A stretch of 64,000 nt of DNA from Cycas panzhihuaensis (taxonomy: Eukaryota; Cycadophyta): NCBI GenBank assembly GCA_023213395.1, contig CM041465.1, forward strand, positions 129,835,741 through 129,899,740. The letters run 5' to 3'. Shown piece after piece: positions 43,001 to 54,160 of this stretch. Position numbers and translations under genes: made by a program. The notes below the pieces were generated by a model, which saw nothing but the letters and a program-made list of their open reading frames with translations, searched no databases and had not been told where the DNA came from. The stretch's first letter is position 1, and every line of letters begins with the position of its first letter.

Positions 43001-43581
43001 CTATTGTTTGTCCAATTGGCTAACAAATAGCAAATTCTTCTCTATTGAAGGGATAAAATACACATCTCCAGTGGGAAATATGGAACCAAGATTGGCAGGT
43101 GAATGAAAAGAGGCAATTCTGCCTATACCTGAAATTTGAATAGATTCGTTGTTGCCAAATGTGATTGATCGACCCCTTCCTTCTTTGATGTCGTAAAAGA
43201 GTTCTTCACTACCTATCATACGACGAGATGCCCCTGAATCTATGATTCAAGTTTGATCAACTTCTGAAGTGTGATAAACACAAAAGAGCTTATCCTCATT
43301 TGCAAACTGATTTGTGTGGCATTGATTGCCACCTCTGAAACCTCCCCTTCCTCTTTGACTTCCTTTATAAGCGCCTCGATTTGGTCGAGGGGGTTACTAT
43401 TGCTTTTGCTGGAAGTGTTGCTGCTGCTGGAACTGCAAACGGGGCTGTTGCTGCCTCTGTTGCTACTGATGTAGCTGTTGTTGGTGGGATTGTTATAGAT
43501 TGGCTTGCGTCTTTCGACATTCAGGAGTGATGTGACCTACTTTGCCACAATAATGACAAATTACATTGGCCTTTGATGAAT
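43001..43581 (-). pseudogene. CopC protease, Gag tail and zinc knuckle
   Basis: On the minus strand: the zinc knuckle (43558-43517, CHYCGKVGHITPEC), a Gln-rich tract encoded by CAG/CAA runs (about 43500-43395) with two stops, an Arg-Gly-rich stretch ending GFRGGNQC (about 43330), then the protease IIDSGASRRMIGSEEL with a canonical Asp-Ser-Gly. A TGA replaces the conserved Trp just before IIDSG. The 72-codon stretch 43219-43004 gives GRSITFGNNESIQISGIGR. Best protease site among the copia copies. Confidence 0.83.
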
Positions 43582-44295
43582 TAATTTCATTTTCCTAAAC
43601 TATTTGTGTAGTGCTAGTTTCAGATCTTGTTTGGCCTTTAGCTTGGCCGTAAATGCTTCTGATGTAGATGGGTCCTTATCCTCCCTCAGATAAATTTGTT
43701 CCTCTTGAAGGAGTAAACTTTCAAGTTGATTGAAAGTTACTATAGCAAGAGAACCATCGTGAGTAATGGATGGAATAAATCCATTATATTCTTTGGGTAA
43801 TGCATGTAAGGTTGCTGTCACAAGCTCATCTCTGGAAGCTAATTTGCCTAAAGTATTCAACTCATTACATATCTCTTTGATTGAAGAAAAGAATGCCAAC
43901 ATTAGCTTTACAAATTTCAAAGAGTAGAGTTTGGCTTTAACCATCATTATGCAAGCTTCATCTCTTCCTTCATATAATGAGGACAATGTGTCCCAAGCTT
44001 TCTTAGAAGTTTTAGCACATACAATGTTTTGATCAACATTAACATCAATGATCATATGCAAAAAAGCCAAGGCAATTTCATCCTTGGATTTCAAAGCAAC
44101 AACAAAAACTAGATTGAGATGGACAATAACATTATCATCACTTTCCACAGGTATAGGTTTGGGGATTTTTCCAAAAACATATCCCCAAAATTCATTCATG
44201 ATCAAGAGGTTTTGTGTTTGTCATTTCCATTCTTGATAATTATCTTGTGTAGTCAATTTAATGGTACATGCATTGAGCATGTTTATAGCAGTCAT
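43582..44295 (-). pseudogene. CopC gag
   Basis: Start ATG at 44295 (minus), same position as in CopB. After YQEWK a TGA replaces a codon; then 201 codons are open (44205 down to 43603): IMNEFWGYVFGKIPKP, LKSKDEIALAFLHMIIDV, CAKTSKKAWDTLSSLYEGRDEA, NQLESLLLQEEQIYL. A frameshift near 43600 separates it from its zinc knuckle. Capsid of the copia particle; nearly intact. Confidence 0.9.
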
Positions 44296-44750
44296 GCTTA
44301 AGTTGTAGAACTCTAGAAGCTAGCAAATAAACTTGGAAACTCTAAGCTATTGTCGCTTAAGTTCCACCTTCTAACAAGCCAACAATCCTGATCTTACTGG
44401 AAGATGCAACAACTTAAAAGAATGAAGAGGGGTGGAGGACTAGGCTATAAAGTTGGTCCAACCCTGATTTATAAGGAGATCCAACGATTGACCGAGTCAA
44501 ATCTAGAACAAGGCAGGTAGGGTTGATTTGCATGGATGTACCATGCTTTTCCTGGGATTCACAACCCCAATAACACTCTTTTCAAACCTCCTTTTCCTCA
44601 AGAAACCTCAATTGTCGTGCACTAACCGTATAGTTAGTTGGTCACCTAGGGAATGCACCAAGCTTGAGGTTATTTTAGAGGCAAGGATTAATCTTTTTTG
44701 AGCCTACCGCCTGATTTTAAGTCCTTTTTTATGATTATTTAAGTTGACTT
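44296..44750 (-). mobile_element. CopC leader, gag-proximal part
   Basis: Homologous to the other copia leaders, with the two GTTGGATCT-type units on the minus strand near 44475-44375. The GACTT at 44746-44750 is the LarF target duplication; the leader continues at 49791. Confidence 0.75.
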
Positions 44751-45143
44751 TGTTAGAGTATAATGTTTAATGTTGTGTGTGGTTAATTAAAGTGTGTCTT
44801 AGGATTAATAGTCATAATCATAAGTCTTAGAGTCCAAGAGTCATTTATCATTATAATATTGTGTGAGAAGATAGAAGCTTATTGGTCAAGTTAGTTGGTG
44901 TAATGTTATTGGTTAGGATAAAGGTATTTATCCCACATGCATTACTTGTCTTGTATGTCCTCCCACCTATTTTGTATATAAAGGTGGTTGAGGTAGTATA
45001 TGTCATCAAGTCATCATGGAGGCTCATGTTGAGTCTATGATGCATTAGTGTTATGCTTATGTTAATTGAATGTAGGTTATGCTTTGGTTATCGATCTTGT
45101 GGTTGTATTTAGAGTTGGATGCTTTCCATGTTAAAACCTAACA
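44751..45143 (+). repeat. LarF 5' LTR
   Basis: 393 bp, TGTTAGAGT to CCTAACA. Carries TATATAAAG at 44975-44983. Confidence 0.95.
44975..44983 (+). promoter_or_regulatory. LarF LTR TATA box
   Basis: TATATAAAG, a canonical plant TATA box, identical in the 3' LTR (near 49623). Likely core promoter. Confidence 0.6.
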
Positions 45144-45155
45144 TGGTATCAGAGC
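45144..45155 (+). other. LarF primer-binding site
   Basis: TGGTATCAGAGC, with no spacer after the LTR; a perfect Met-tRNA complement. Confidence 0.92.
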
Positions 45156-47651
45156 AGGTTACGTGTTGAGGGCGTTGTGGTGCTGGGTCACCAAGTTTTA
45201 GCCAAGAAAGGAGGTAGCTTTGTTGAGTCAGCTACCTGATTGAGGATTCAAATTGTGAAGGTGAAATCCCAAGGTCATTAATATTGCAAGGTGTGCATTG
45301 TGGTGATGCAAGGCAGAATTTTACCAGCAGATTAAGAGCTGCTGTAAGAAGGAGAATGAGTGAGGAGGTGTCTTAAAGCATTTTACTAGGTAATACTATT
45401 ATTCTATATTGCTATGTGAAGCAAGCTTTGTGTCGGGTTTACCATGTGAAGAAATTAGTTGATGTGATGAAATCTGAAATCGATGATGCTAAGAGAATTT
45501 GATTGGAATATTGATTCCGCACCTTCAAGGGTTTGTGTTGGAAATAACTAAGAGTTAGATTGGTGAACTTGGAGTCAGTTTTCTGTCAGTCACATGAAAA
45601 TTGATTATCAATAAAGGAAAGAGAATAACTTACATAAGATTGTGATTGATAAATTTGTGAAGCTTGTTGTGATAGAATTATAAGTCACAGAAAAATAAAA
45701 GTCATGGTGTGGTGTTAAAAAAATCGTGTACGACTTATGACAAAACCCTAGCAACAGTTGAGCAGTAATAGATCAAATAACCATGAGAGCATTTGGACTC
45801 AGCCATGGAAGACTCCATGTATGAGAAGTGCTCAGTCTTGCATAATAAAGGAGATAGTTCTGTCTTGTATGTAGTAAAGAAATTGTATTGCCCAGTTGAA
45901 AGAGCCAACTCTTGACATAAAAAGGGAGCTGTAGAAACCTGCAATAGTAGCTGTGGAAAGAGGTTGCAAGAACTGCCATTGTTCAAAGTTGTTAAGGGCT
46001 CATCCAACAGTCGTTTACATGCAACTGTCAAGAGCAGGTTTAATCCTTCATTCAGTTGAGATTATGATGAATAATGACTGTTTGTGAAACCATGCAGTCA
46101 ACTATTTGTGCATACTATTGTGTCTCCTGTGCACAAATACAGTAGAAATCCATGCCGATGCAACATGAAGAGATAATCAATCATCTCTGGATTTCATTAT
46201 ATAAAGGTAGAGCTGAGTACCTTCCAACCATGAATGTCAACCGTTAGGGCAGGGAGTCGAAGACAATTGCCCAGTACAAACACTGCATGAAAAGTCCTAT
46301 TCTATATGTAGACGGTAGCTTGTGGATGGCAATAGTTCCAGTTGTACCGATCAATCGGATCCGTTAGCTGCCTCGAACTGTGTCAAGGCTATAGTAGATG
46401 ATGCAGACATCTTTCCATGAACAGGAGATTGGATCTGGTGCATATGATGGGTCTTCAAAAGGGGTAGATGATCCAAAATAGATATGATTGGGAGATGAAG
46501 TCATCGTTGATGATTGCACTTAGAGAGACATGCTTCCCGTTGTAGACTGATGCTGCTGATCCAGTTGATTTCCAAGACCTGCAGAGGGTGGTGTTGAGAA
46601 AGATGCTGAAGGGCTAGTAAATAAACATTGCTATGATTTGGTTTGAGTCGTCACTGGTGATATGTGTTGCAGCTCAACTCCATCAGATGGTTATGAATGC
46701 ACAGTCCGTGTGCTCTTATCTGTGTTATTCATAGCAGGTTTCCCTTCTCCTTTTGGCCTTCTAAGTAACCACCAAGAGCAGCCCTCTATTACATATGTAA
46801 AACCCTAGCTATTGCGTAGAGGAAAGAAATCAATCCAAAAGGAGACATCGCCAATGGAAAGGTTGTTTGAAGACTGCTTGATGTCGTCCATTTGTTGAGA
46901 TCCTTGTTTGTGATTCATTAGTCGTCTGGGACAAAAGGAGAGTCGACCCTGCAACAAACAGAAGAACCTGAAGCTACCCTGTTTCTTGGTCTGAGGCAGT
47001 TGTTGGACAAAGGGTGCATTAGAGTCAACCTTCAGGTTTAGGGCGTATTGACTCCTAAAAGGACTTTTGTTGAATGCGTCAGGACTATTACTGGTAGCAG
47101 TTAACATCTATCATTATTCATTCTCTCGCCCAGAGGTTAATCATTGTTTATCTATGGTCAGTTCGGTTACTTGAAGGACCCTGTTTTGGCAAGGGAAATC
47201 TAGCTGATTGAATTCTAGAAGAGTATGTTTTCATAGCAGATTGCAGACCTGAGTGAGCACAATCGACTAAGATGTAATGAAGGACAACAACATCGTAAGA
47301 TGGGCTTAGGAATACTCCAGTTGTTTAGGTGGAGCTAGAGTTAGGTGGAGGCATAGATGCCTCTGAGTTGGAATCGCCAGGGCCAGAGGAAAGTTTGTTG
47401 ATTGTAAGGTAACTAACACTTTTCAAGAGACATTTTAGTGGAGTCAGATTGGACAGTTTAAAGAAACTTCAGTGGTTGAACTGAATTGTTCCCTGAAAGC
47501 AAGGTGATAAAGCCCTCACTCTTAAATATCTTTATTGTGGACTATTGGTCTGAAGCTAATGCAATGCCCAATGAACATTTCTCATCACATTTAATTGGTG
47601 AGTTTCTGATTTCAAGTAAACAATAAGCAGTTTGATTGTAAGGTTATCAAA
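45156..47651. mobile_element. LarF internal region, non-coding
   Basis: 2.5 kb without retroelement domains. The base composition is less AT-rich than the copia leaders and both strands have only short frames (for example 45735-46031 and 46805-47107, minus) with no recognisable motif. It could be leader, or captured and decayed sequence. Confidence 0.5.
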
Positions 47652-48103
47652 ATGGGTCATACTCATCTTCTATTAATAGAAGACAACTATTTAGAATGGT
47701 CAAAAAACATGAAGTCTTGGCTCATCTCCCTTGGGTTATGGGAGATTGTTTTAGAAGGATACAATGATGCTTCACCAGTGTTAGAATAAAAGGACACATC
47801 TGCATTTCAATGGATTTCTTTCATGTCCACACAAGGAGGCTGCATAAAATTTAGTGATATTTTTTGCCTCACTTGAAATACTACTTGTAGGGCGCACAAA
47901 ACATGGAACTTCATAAAAGAGAAATTTGATTCCAAGTTGACAAACCAACAATCAATGAATGAAGGTAAAGACATCAAAAATGCAGCTAGTCTAAAGGAAG
48001 AAGTGCAGGTTACGCACAGTAACCTTACAAAGAATCAGAAAAAGAAATTGAAGAGGAAAATAAAAAAGGATAATGCATGTAATCAGGTCAGTTTTCATAA
48101 GAG
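47652..48103 (+). pseudogene. LarF gag remnant
   Basis: ATG at 47652. The first 45 codons read as a copia-type Gag of the DUF4219/UBN2 kind: an N-terminal DNYLEWSKNMKSWLISLGLW stretch (Asn-Tyr-x2-Trp, Met-Lys, Gly-Leu-Trp pattern), then EIVLEGY. A TAA follows at about 47787, then further gag-like pieces (AHKTWNFIKEKFDSKL near 47888). A basic end, KNQKKKLKRKIKK, lies near 48030-48072. No zinc knuckle was found. The sequence differs from the CopA-E gag. Confidence 0.7.
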
Positions 48104-48106
48104 TGA

Positions 48107-48766
48107 ATCTGTATAGACTCATTTGATGATAAGGATGGAGAAAAGGTATGTGAACTTATTTCTGAAAATAGGTTCTCTATTGATGAAGAAATAAATGAAT
48201 ATAATTGTTGTGACAAAGTAATCTTTGCAAATGAACTTATTGGTGATTTAACCTTAGATTGTTGCTTAGGATTTGAGGAAGGAGATGAAAATAAAGAACT
48301 AAAGGTTGAGAAGAGAATTATCACATCAAACATCTTGAGTTTCAACACGTTAACAGGAAAGAGTGAAGGGATGGACGTTGAAAATTTTGAAATTGATCTA
48401 TTACAAGTGGTTCAATATGGAAACTCAACTGACTTAGTGGAAAGTGTGGATTATATCACTTTAATCTATGTTGATAAATTTGTTGCCAGGTTCCAAACAA
48501 TGTCAATTTACATTGTTGTATGCATATGCACAAGACTTTGCATGACCACATTTAACATGGAAGCTTTTTCTACGCTTATCCTTGAAAGAATTAAAATTGT
48601 GTTAACATATCCTGCATTGGCTCTAGAAGATTCATTCAAAAGAAGGAAGAACACAATTGGAGTATCATTTGATCAAAGTCATGGGCAAGATACTTGGTCA
48701 AGAGAGGCAATCATGTTAAGATATTACACTATTCTTATGTTGGGAGGTACATACATGCGATCGTAA
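48107..48766 (+). CDS. Unidentified 219-codon open frame in LarF
   Basis: Open from the codon after a TGA (48104-48106) to the TAA-type stop ending at 48766, which is 219 sense codons. It has no ATG near its upstream end; the first in-frame ATG in this frame is near 48371. The first 75 codons are very acidic (DDKDGEKVCELISENRFSID, later CCLGFEEGDENKELKVEK). The latter half is mixed and hydrophobic. A second frame (48694-49020) overlaps its end and is open for a further 109 codons, so one frameshift may split a product of about 300 residues. I do not recognise the protein. It may be an element-specific extra gene, a captured host fragment, or a chance open frame. Confidence 0.4.
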   Translation: MCIDSFDDKDGEKVCELISENRFSIDEEINEYNCCDKVIFANELIGDLTLDCCLGFEEGDENKELKVEKRIITSNILSFNTLTGKSEGMDVENFEIDLLQVVQYGNSTDLVESVDYITLIYVDKFVARFQTMSIYIVVCICTRLCMTTFNMEAFSTLILERIKIVLTYPALALEDSFKRRKNTIGVSFDQSHGQDTWSREAIMLRYYTILMLGGTYMRS

Positions 48767-49388
48767 CAGAAATCCTCATTGTGTTTGGCACGACAAAGGA
48801 TCTCTTGGGTGATGAAGATAAAACAAAATATTTTATTAATTCAGAACAAGTAACTGCACAGGTGAAGATAGAAAAGAAATCATCTCTTCTCTCCCTTCAA
48901 GAGAGCACTTATTGGCTTGAGAAGTTGATCATACATGTTGAAGAAAGTGGAAGCAAACAAATGGTAACCAAAATTTTGATGGAAGACATATTTAATGTGC
49001 ACCTTGAAGTCACCTTTGAATAAGTACATGCATAAACACCTGACAGGTCCTCACCAAGCACAAGTCAGCTCAAGCTTGATCTACTACACACTTTGTGTAA
49101 TAAAGGATTCCCAATTGCACATGAAGATAAAGAAAACAAAGTTCAATAATCGTCACTCTAAAGGATTACTCCAAAGGCGATATTGTAGGATTGAAGACCA
49201 AGATCAAGTCCAAGACATTGTGTTCAAGACCTTTCCAAGACCAAGATGCTGTAAATTCAAAGAAGGCAAAATACATGTTGATCAAGTTAGAGTCCATTAG
49301 AGGTCATATTTAATGTTCTAAGTCCATTGTCAAGTGTCATGTTAGTTTTTAGTATTCAGTCACTTTTTGTAGTCTTGACATTAAACAT

Positions 49389-49398
49389 TAAGGGAAGG
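49389..49398 (+). other. LarF polypurine tract
   Basis: The bases TAAGGGAAGG directly before the 3' LTR. Confidence 0.8.
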
Positions 49399-49790
49399 TG
49401 TTAGAGTATAATGTTTAATGTTGTGTATGGTTAAGTAAGTGTGTCTTAAGATTAATAGTCATAGTCCTAAGTCTTAGAGTCCAAGAGTCATTTATCATTA
49501 TAATATTGTGTGAGAAGATAGAAGCTTATTGGTCAAGTTAGTTGGTGTAATGTCATTGGTTAGGATAAAGGTATTTATCCCACATGCATTACTTGTCTTG
49601 TATGTCCTCCCGCCTATTTTGTATATAAAGGTGGTTGAGGTAGTATATGTCATCAAGTCATCATGGAGACTCATGTTGAGTCTATGATGCATTAGTGTTA
49701 TGCTTATGTTAATTGAATGCAGGTTATGCTTTGGTTATCGATCTTGTGGTTGTATTTGGAATTTGATATTTTCCATGTTAAAACCTAACA
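49399..49790 (+). repeat. LarF 3' LTR
   Basis: 392 bp, followed by GACTT (49791-49795). Confidence 0.95.
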
Positions 49791-51256
49791 GACTTTAAGT
49801 AAATTTTACTTGGTAGATGTACTTTGTGAAATATTTTATAAAATAGCTTACAAAATAGGCTTCAAATAGAAGCAATGAAGTACGTCAAGACAACACAATG
49901 AATGTGTTTACAAAGACACTTAAAATGAAACAAAGTGCTTAAAAACCAAGTAAAAATAAGCTTTTTGGTTAATGTGATGTAGCAAGTGGGTTTGTCTTTT
50001 AATGAAAAAGCAATCACTTTGATGATGAAATGAGTCACTTGCAAGAGTAGACAACTGCCACTAAGTGTTAGGACTTTAAATGGTTCTAACTAGCAAAAAA
50101 AAAAGAGTGATTTTATTAAAAAAAAGAAAATTTGGCCCCATTTTTGACTTAGGGCAAAAGGGCACCACACAGGGAACCTTAGAGAATCACTTGAGTAAGT
50201 GAAAATTTCACTTTTACAATGATAAAAAGGCTTAAAATCACTAAACTTGAGTTAAAAATAACACTAATGTAGATTTGTTGAGTGTTAAATAATTCAAAAA
50301 ATTGATAAAAAGGGCTAAAAATTACATAAAAGTAACAAAAATAGCTTAAAATCACTTAAAAGTTATCAAACTTTATAACTTAATTTTATTTAAAAAGGAA
50401 TATTCAAGGAATATTCTAAATGATATAAGGTAAAGTTAAATTTATAAAGTTGAAAAAAAGAAATTTTTGAAGAAAAAAACAAATTTGTGCAGGCCGCGCG
50501 AGTCCGTGGGGATCGATTCAATGAGATCTCACTCCACAGTGATCCAATCGTCATGAGATTTTAGAGGCAGGCTTTTGTCAAGCAAATGATGCTTCGCCTC
50601 TGTTTTCACGAGGTTTCATTCACTGTGTGAGAATAACGAAACGTTTGGAGTTATGGATGAGCGCATGGTCGTGAAAGTGAAATGGTAGCCATATGGACTA
50701 GCTAGGGTTTAAAACCCTGTTCAGATGCTTCAAAAATCTTCTTTGATACCTATCTGACCTGCAATGAGTGAAAGATAGTGGACAACCAGCTAGATTTAGA
50801 AGAAATGAGCAAAAAACATCAATTTTTGAAGTGAAAATCACTGAAAATAGTGATAAATCCGCCCAACACTGTGAGATAACTATTGCAGGTTAGTTACAAG
50901 CCACAAATAATAACCAGAAGACTGATTTATAGTAAAAAACAAGTTAGATCTTTCAGATCTGCCATTTTTTTACAAGAAAATAATTTTTTCTAAAGAAAAA
51001 AAAAAGAAAAAATCACTATTTTTTGATAATAAAGAGTGTTGCACCCTGCAAATATGTCTGAAAAAAAATTTTAGACCTTGAAATAAGTGAGCTGTAACCT
51101 GCAAATAACTTCAAAATTCCTTAAATCTATAAAGAACAACTTCTAATAGCCTTGGATCGCCTTCAGAGTTTGAAGGTTGTCACTAAGGGTTTAAAAACCC
51201 TAACTAAGATCACTAAAAAACAGAGAAATCAGAGTGGAAAAGGACTCCTTTCTGTC
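49791..51256 (-). mobile_element. CopC leader, LTR-proximal part
   Basis: Continues the CopC leader beyond LarF. It contains the block TTGGATCGCCTTCAGAGTT and its neighbours (about 51150-51185), the minus-strand match of the post-PBS block in CopA and CopB. AT-rich, non-coding, about 1.5 kb. Confidence 0.75.
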
Positions 51257-51268
51257 GCTTTGATACCA
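51257..51268 (-). other. CopC primer-binding site
   Basis: TGGTATCAAAGC on the minus strand, two bases from the LTR. AAAGC instead of AGAGC. Confidence 0.88.
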
Positions 51269-51270
51269 AA

Positions 51271-51795
51271 TGTGAGAAATGGCATTAAACCTGCAATAAG
51301 CAGTATCTAGAAAAGAGTATCTATCTGTTCAAGAATGAAGATGATTGACATCAATATGAAAATCTCTTAAAATAAACAAGACAATGAACTATAAGCATGA
51401 AAGAGCATGAGCATAACAATACCAAAATATGGAGGAGATGGAATTGGTCTAATCTCCAAATGAATGATGGTTTGATTAGCAAACTGACAGTATAACAATG
51501 TTACTCACACTCCATATGAGATACATGAGAAACGGTTTCAATATATAGAGTTTGGGGAGAGACCTAAGGTGCTGGTTTTTAGACAAGTGTCAAACATCCA
51601 AGCTACATCTTTTGCATATAGGACATGTATCCTTTTGGGCTCTCAAGTGAGCAAAAGTGCATAAGGGTCATTTTGACCCTTAAGTCACAATGTCATGTCA
51701 CTAGGAAAGAATGTGGGTGTGTACTTTATCACTTAAGTGATAAGTCACCCCATAAAGTACAATTAATACATGAATGATAAAGTACATTAACATGC
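51271..51795 (-). repeat. CopC 5' LTR (minus strand, outer end missing)
   Basis: Homologous to 39634-40157 but with an extra block of about 26 bp near 51350 and without the outermost 25 bases at its U3 end. Confidence 0.88.
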
Positions 51796-52524
51796 ATCTC
51801 ATAGTCACTTACTAAATAAAAATTATGGTATGACATACTAGGTCACATGAACCTAAAATGCATCAAATTGATGTTAAAAAAACACGGTGTTCAACTTACC
51901 CAGGATTTCATTGGGTAAATGCCTGTGTGAAGCCTGCATTATGGGGAAACAACACAAAGAACCTTTTTAGAAAGGTAAAGTATGGAGGGCAAAATAGTTA
52001 TTGCAGCTAAGACACAGACATTTGTAGATCTATGTTTACACAATCTCTTGGTGGAACATTGTACTTCATCACCTTCATTGATGACTACTCGCATAAGGTT
52101 TGGATATATTATATAAAACACAAATCAGAAGCATTCTCAAAGTTCAAGGAATTCAAACTTATTGTAGAGGAGGAGTTAGGTATGCAAATAAAGATATTGC
52201 GATATGACAATGTTGGTGAGTTTACATATAAAGAATCTAACCAGTTCTACATTGATAGTGGCATCAAACTTTAGCTTACTACTCCTTATATACCACGACA
52301 AAACGATGTAGCAGAAAGGATGAACGAGACTCTTGTAAGCAAGGCAAAGACAATGATGCATCTCTTGCAATCGTATTGGGCAGAAGCACTTCAAATAATT
52401 ACTATGTTACAAACAAATGCTCCACTATAGTGGTTTGGGATATGACACTAGAGGAGGTCTGGATTGGCAAGAAACCTACTGTCAATCATCTTCGCACCTT
52501 TGGATGCACAACCTACATGAACAT
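51796..52524 (+). pseudogene. CopE pre-integrase and integrase core
   Basis: Resumes CopE after CopC. KLWYDILGHMNLKC (about 51830) and CEACIMGKQHKEPF (about 51925-51970, frame-shifted) are the zinc-binding part. An open stretch, 52032-52271, gives TFIDDYSHKVWIYYIKHKSEAF and ILRYDNVGEF (second Asp), then a stop and VAERMNETLVSKAKTMM with the catalytic Glu (near 52311). WTGKKPTVNHLRTFGCTTYMNI ends at the Gyp3 insertion. It continues at 58074. Confidence 0.82.
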
Positions 52525-53004
52525 TGCAGTGAACCAATTTACTCAGTCTCGACCGACTTAGAAACATTATTCTGGCCAACCTACATGGTTTATTCAAGTC
52601 AATTTCTCACACTATCTTGGCCGACTTCTATATGGAGGCAAAAATCAAACTATATAAAGGAATGTAGGGCCTCATTCCTCCCCATCCTAGAGCTGATTTG
52701 GCAAGAGGTTTTCGGCCTTTAAGGCAACAATACTTCAGCCCTTTGGGCAGCAGTATTCAGAAGCTACCTCACCTTGAAGAGGGAGCATTATCTTGGCTCC
52801 AATACTATATTTAACTAATATTTAATTACTTTATATCTGGTGATATTTTGCTCATTCATTTCCCTTTTATTTTGTGACTTGGGCAGCCTTCTTCTTGTTT
52901 ATTTATTGCTGCAATTTAAGCATACTTTGTTGTTACTGTGTATTATTTGTACTAGGAGTCTTTTTTAGCAAATACTAGAAATCCTAGCGAATCTTGTCGC
53001 TACA
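52525..53004 (+). repeat. Gyp3 5' LTR
   Basis: 480 bp, TGCAGTGAACC to GCTACA. TATATAAAG at 52651-52659. Three GACTTC-like motifs in the first 120 bases. ACCTCACCTTGAAGAGGG block near 52759. Confidence 0.92.
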
Positions 53005-53006
53005 AG

Positions 53007-53018
53007 TGGTACCATAAC
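53007..53018 (+). other. Gyp3 primer-binding site (degenerate)
   Basis: TGGTACCATAAC at the usual place; matches the Met-tRNA site at 9 of 12 bases. Confidence 0.65.
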
Positions 53019-53047
53019 TTTGTTTCGATGCGGGAATTTAGAGGGAA

Positions 53048-54160
53048 AATGAAAAAAATCAGCAACCAAATTCCTCCCTCCCCCAAGAAGGAACCTAGTT
53101 AAAAAAAAAACCTCTCCAACAAAATGTTGAATTAGACCCCAAAATAGACCGAGGGGATAGATAATAAGCTAGAAGAATTGAACAACATCATAAAAAGTCT
53201 TGTAGAGCAAATAAGTGGGTGGATGAAAACTTTTAGAGAGCCTCCTCAGTTTCATAGAGCTGAGATAACAATGGGAGAGGAAGAATCATCAGGCATAGAG
53301 AAGCTAGGGGAATATGACACACAGGATGAACCCATCAACCATGAAAATCCTAACAAATACAAAGGGTTAACATTTGAGAGAAGAGGATCGAAAAACACAA
53401 TCAAATCATGGACTCAAGGGAACCAAACTTTCATTGGAAAACTTTGATCCAAATAGATCAAGGGACATTAGAAGCTAGTTACTATAGATGGAGACATATT
53501 TCGAGGTCTGTGGATTAGGTGACAAGGATAAGATTTCAATAGAAGCACTTCACTTACATGGAAGGGCATTACAATGGTTCTATTGGTGGAAGAAGATCAA
53601 CACAGGGGTCCAAGGATCTTGGGAGTATTTGAAAAGGGGCTTGATTAATTAGTACGAAGACTCATGAAGTACATACTACTTCGCCTAACCAACATGGCTA
53701 CAACAAACAGGATCAATAGAAGAATACATGGAGCAATTTCAGGGACTTCAATGTCCTGTTTCAGAGAGAATACCCGTAGAGTGTCTTATGGAAGCTTACA
53801 TCAGTGGTTAAAGGGACCAATTAGGTTCCGCATCAAATCCATAAATCCAACAAATATTCAACACGTGATTAAATTAGCCAAAAATGCCGAAGCAGTATTC
53901 AAGGAGAGCTAGCCAACTTTTATGTGCAGATATGAGCCAAATATATACCAACAATAGGGGCCAAATCCAAATTGGATAAAGTTAGGTACAAAGGCAGACC
54001 CACCATTTGCATTAAAAAATTTGATTGATACGAACAGAATTTCAAGAGATGAACATCTCAAAAAGGGGACATGCTTCAAGTGCGGGGGAAAATGGAATTG
54101 AGAACACCAGTGTCCAACAAAAAAGGTGTTCATGATTAACAATGAAGACGGGGAAATTCC
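53048..54160 (+). pseudogene. Gyp3 gag remnant
   Basis: From the ATG at 53048 (MKKISNQIPPSP) in pieces. 53178-53444 gives an 89-codon acidic N-terminal stretch. The capsid block around 53460-53900 matches Gyp1 and Gyp2 (ALHLHGRALQWFYWWKK-type reading). The zinc finger near 54068-54115 is CFKCGGKWN-stop-EHQC, all four metal ligands kept but with a stop inside. Not functional as read. Confidence 0.78.

Larger units (their letters stand above)
44751..49790 (+). mobile_element. LarF: non-autonomous LTR element without pol
   Basis: 5.04 kb with near-identical LTRs (44751-45143 and 49399-49790; about 14 substitutions in 392, by eye), a PBS directly against the LTR, a polypurine tract, and perfect GACTT target duplications. 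The internal 4.2 kb has no protease, integrase, RT or RNase H. It has a copia-type gag remnant (47652-48103) and an unexplained open frame (48107-48766). This fits a large retrotransposon derivative (LARD-like) moved by a partner element. Its family is different from CopA-E by LTR sequence. It inserted in the CopC leader. Confidence 0.92.
39634..51795 (-). mobile_element. CopC: Ty1/copia element (minus) carrying LarF
   Basis: 3' LTR 39634-40157, polyprotein on the minus strand 40200-44295, leader 44296-51256 split by LarF (44751-49790), PBS 51257-51268, 5' LTR 51271-51795. The 5' LTR lacks its outermost roughly 25 bases, so the outer target duplication cannot be read on that side; TACAT is the candidate on the left. 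Without LarF it is about 7.1 kb. Gag and RT have long open stretches; integrase and RNase H are damaged. Confidence 0.9.

Noticed and set aside
45735-47107. Minus-strand frames in LarF as captured genes
   Set aside because: 60-100 codons each, no motif, no consistent frame between them.
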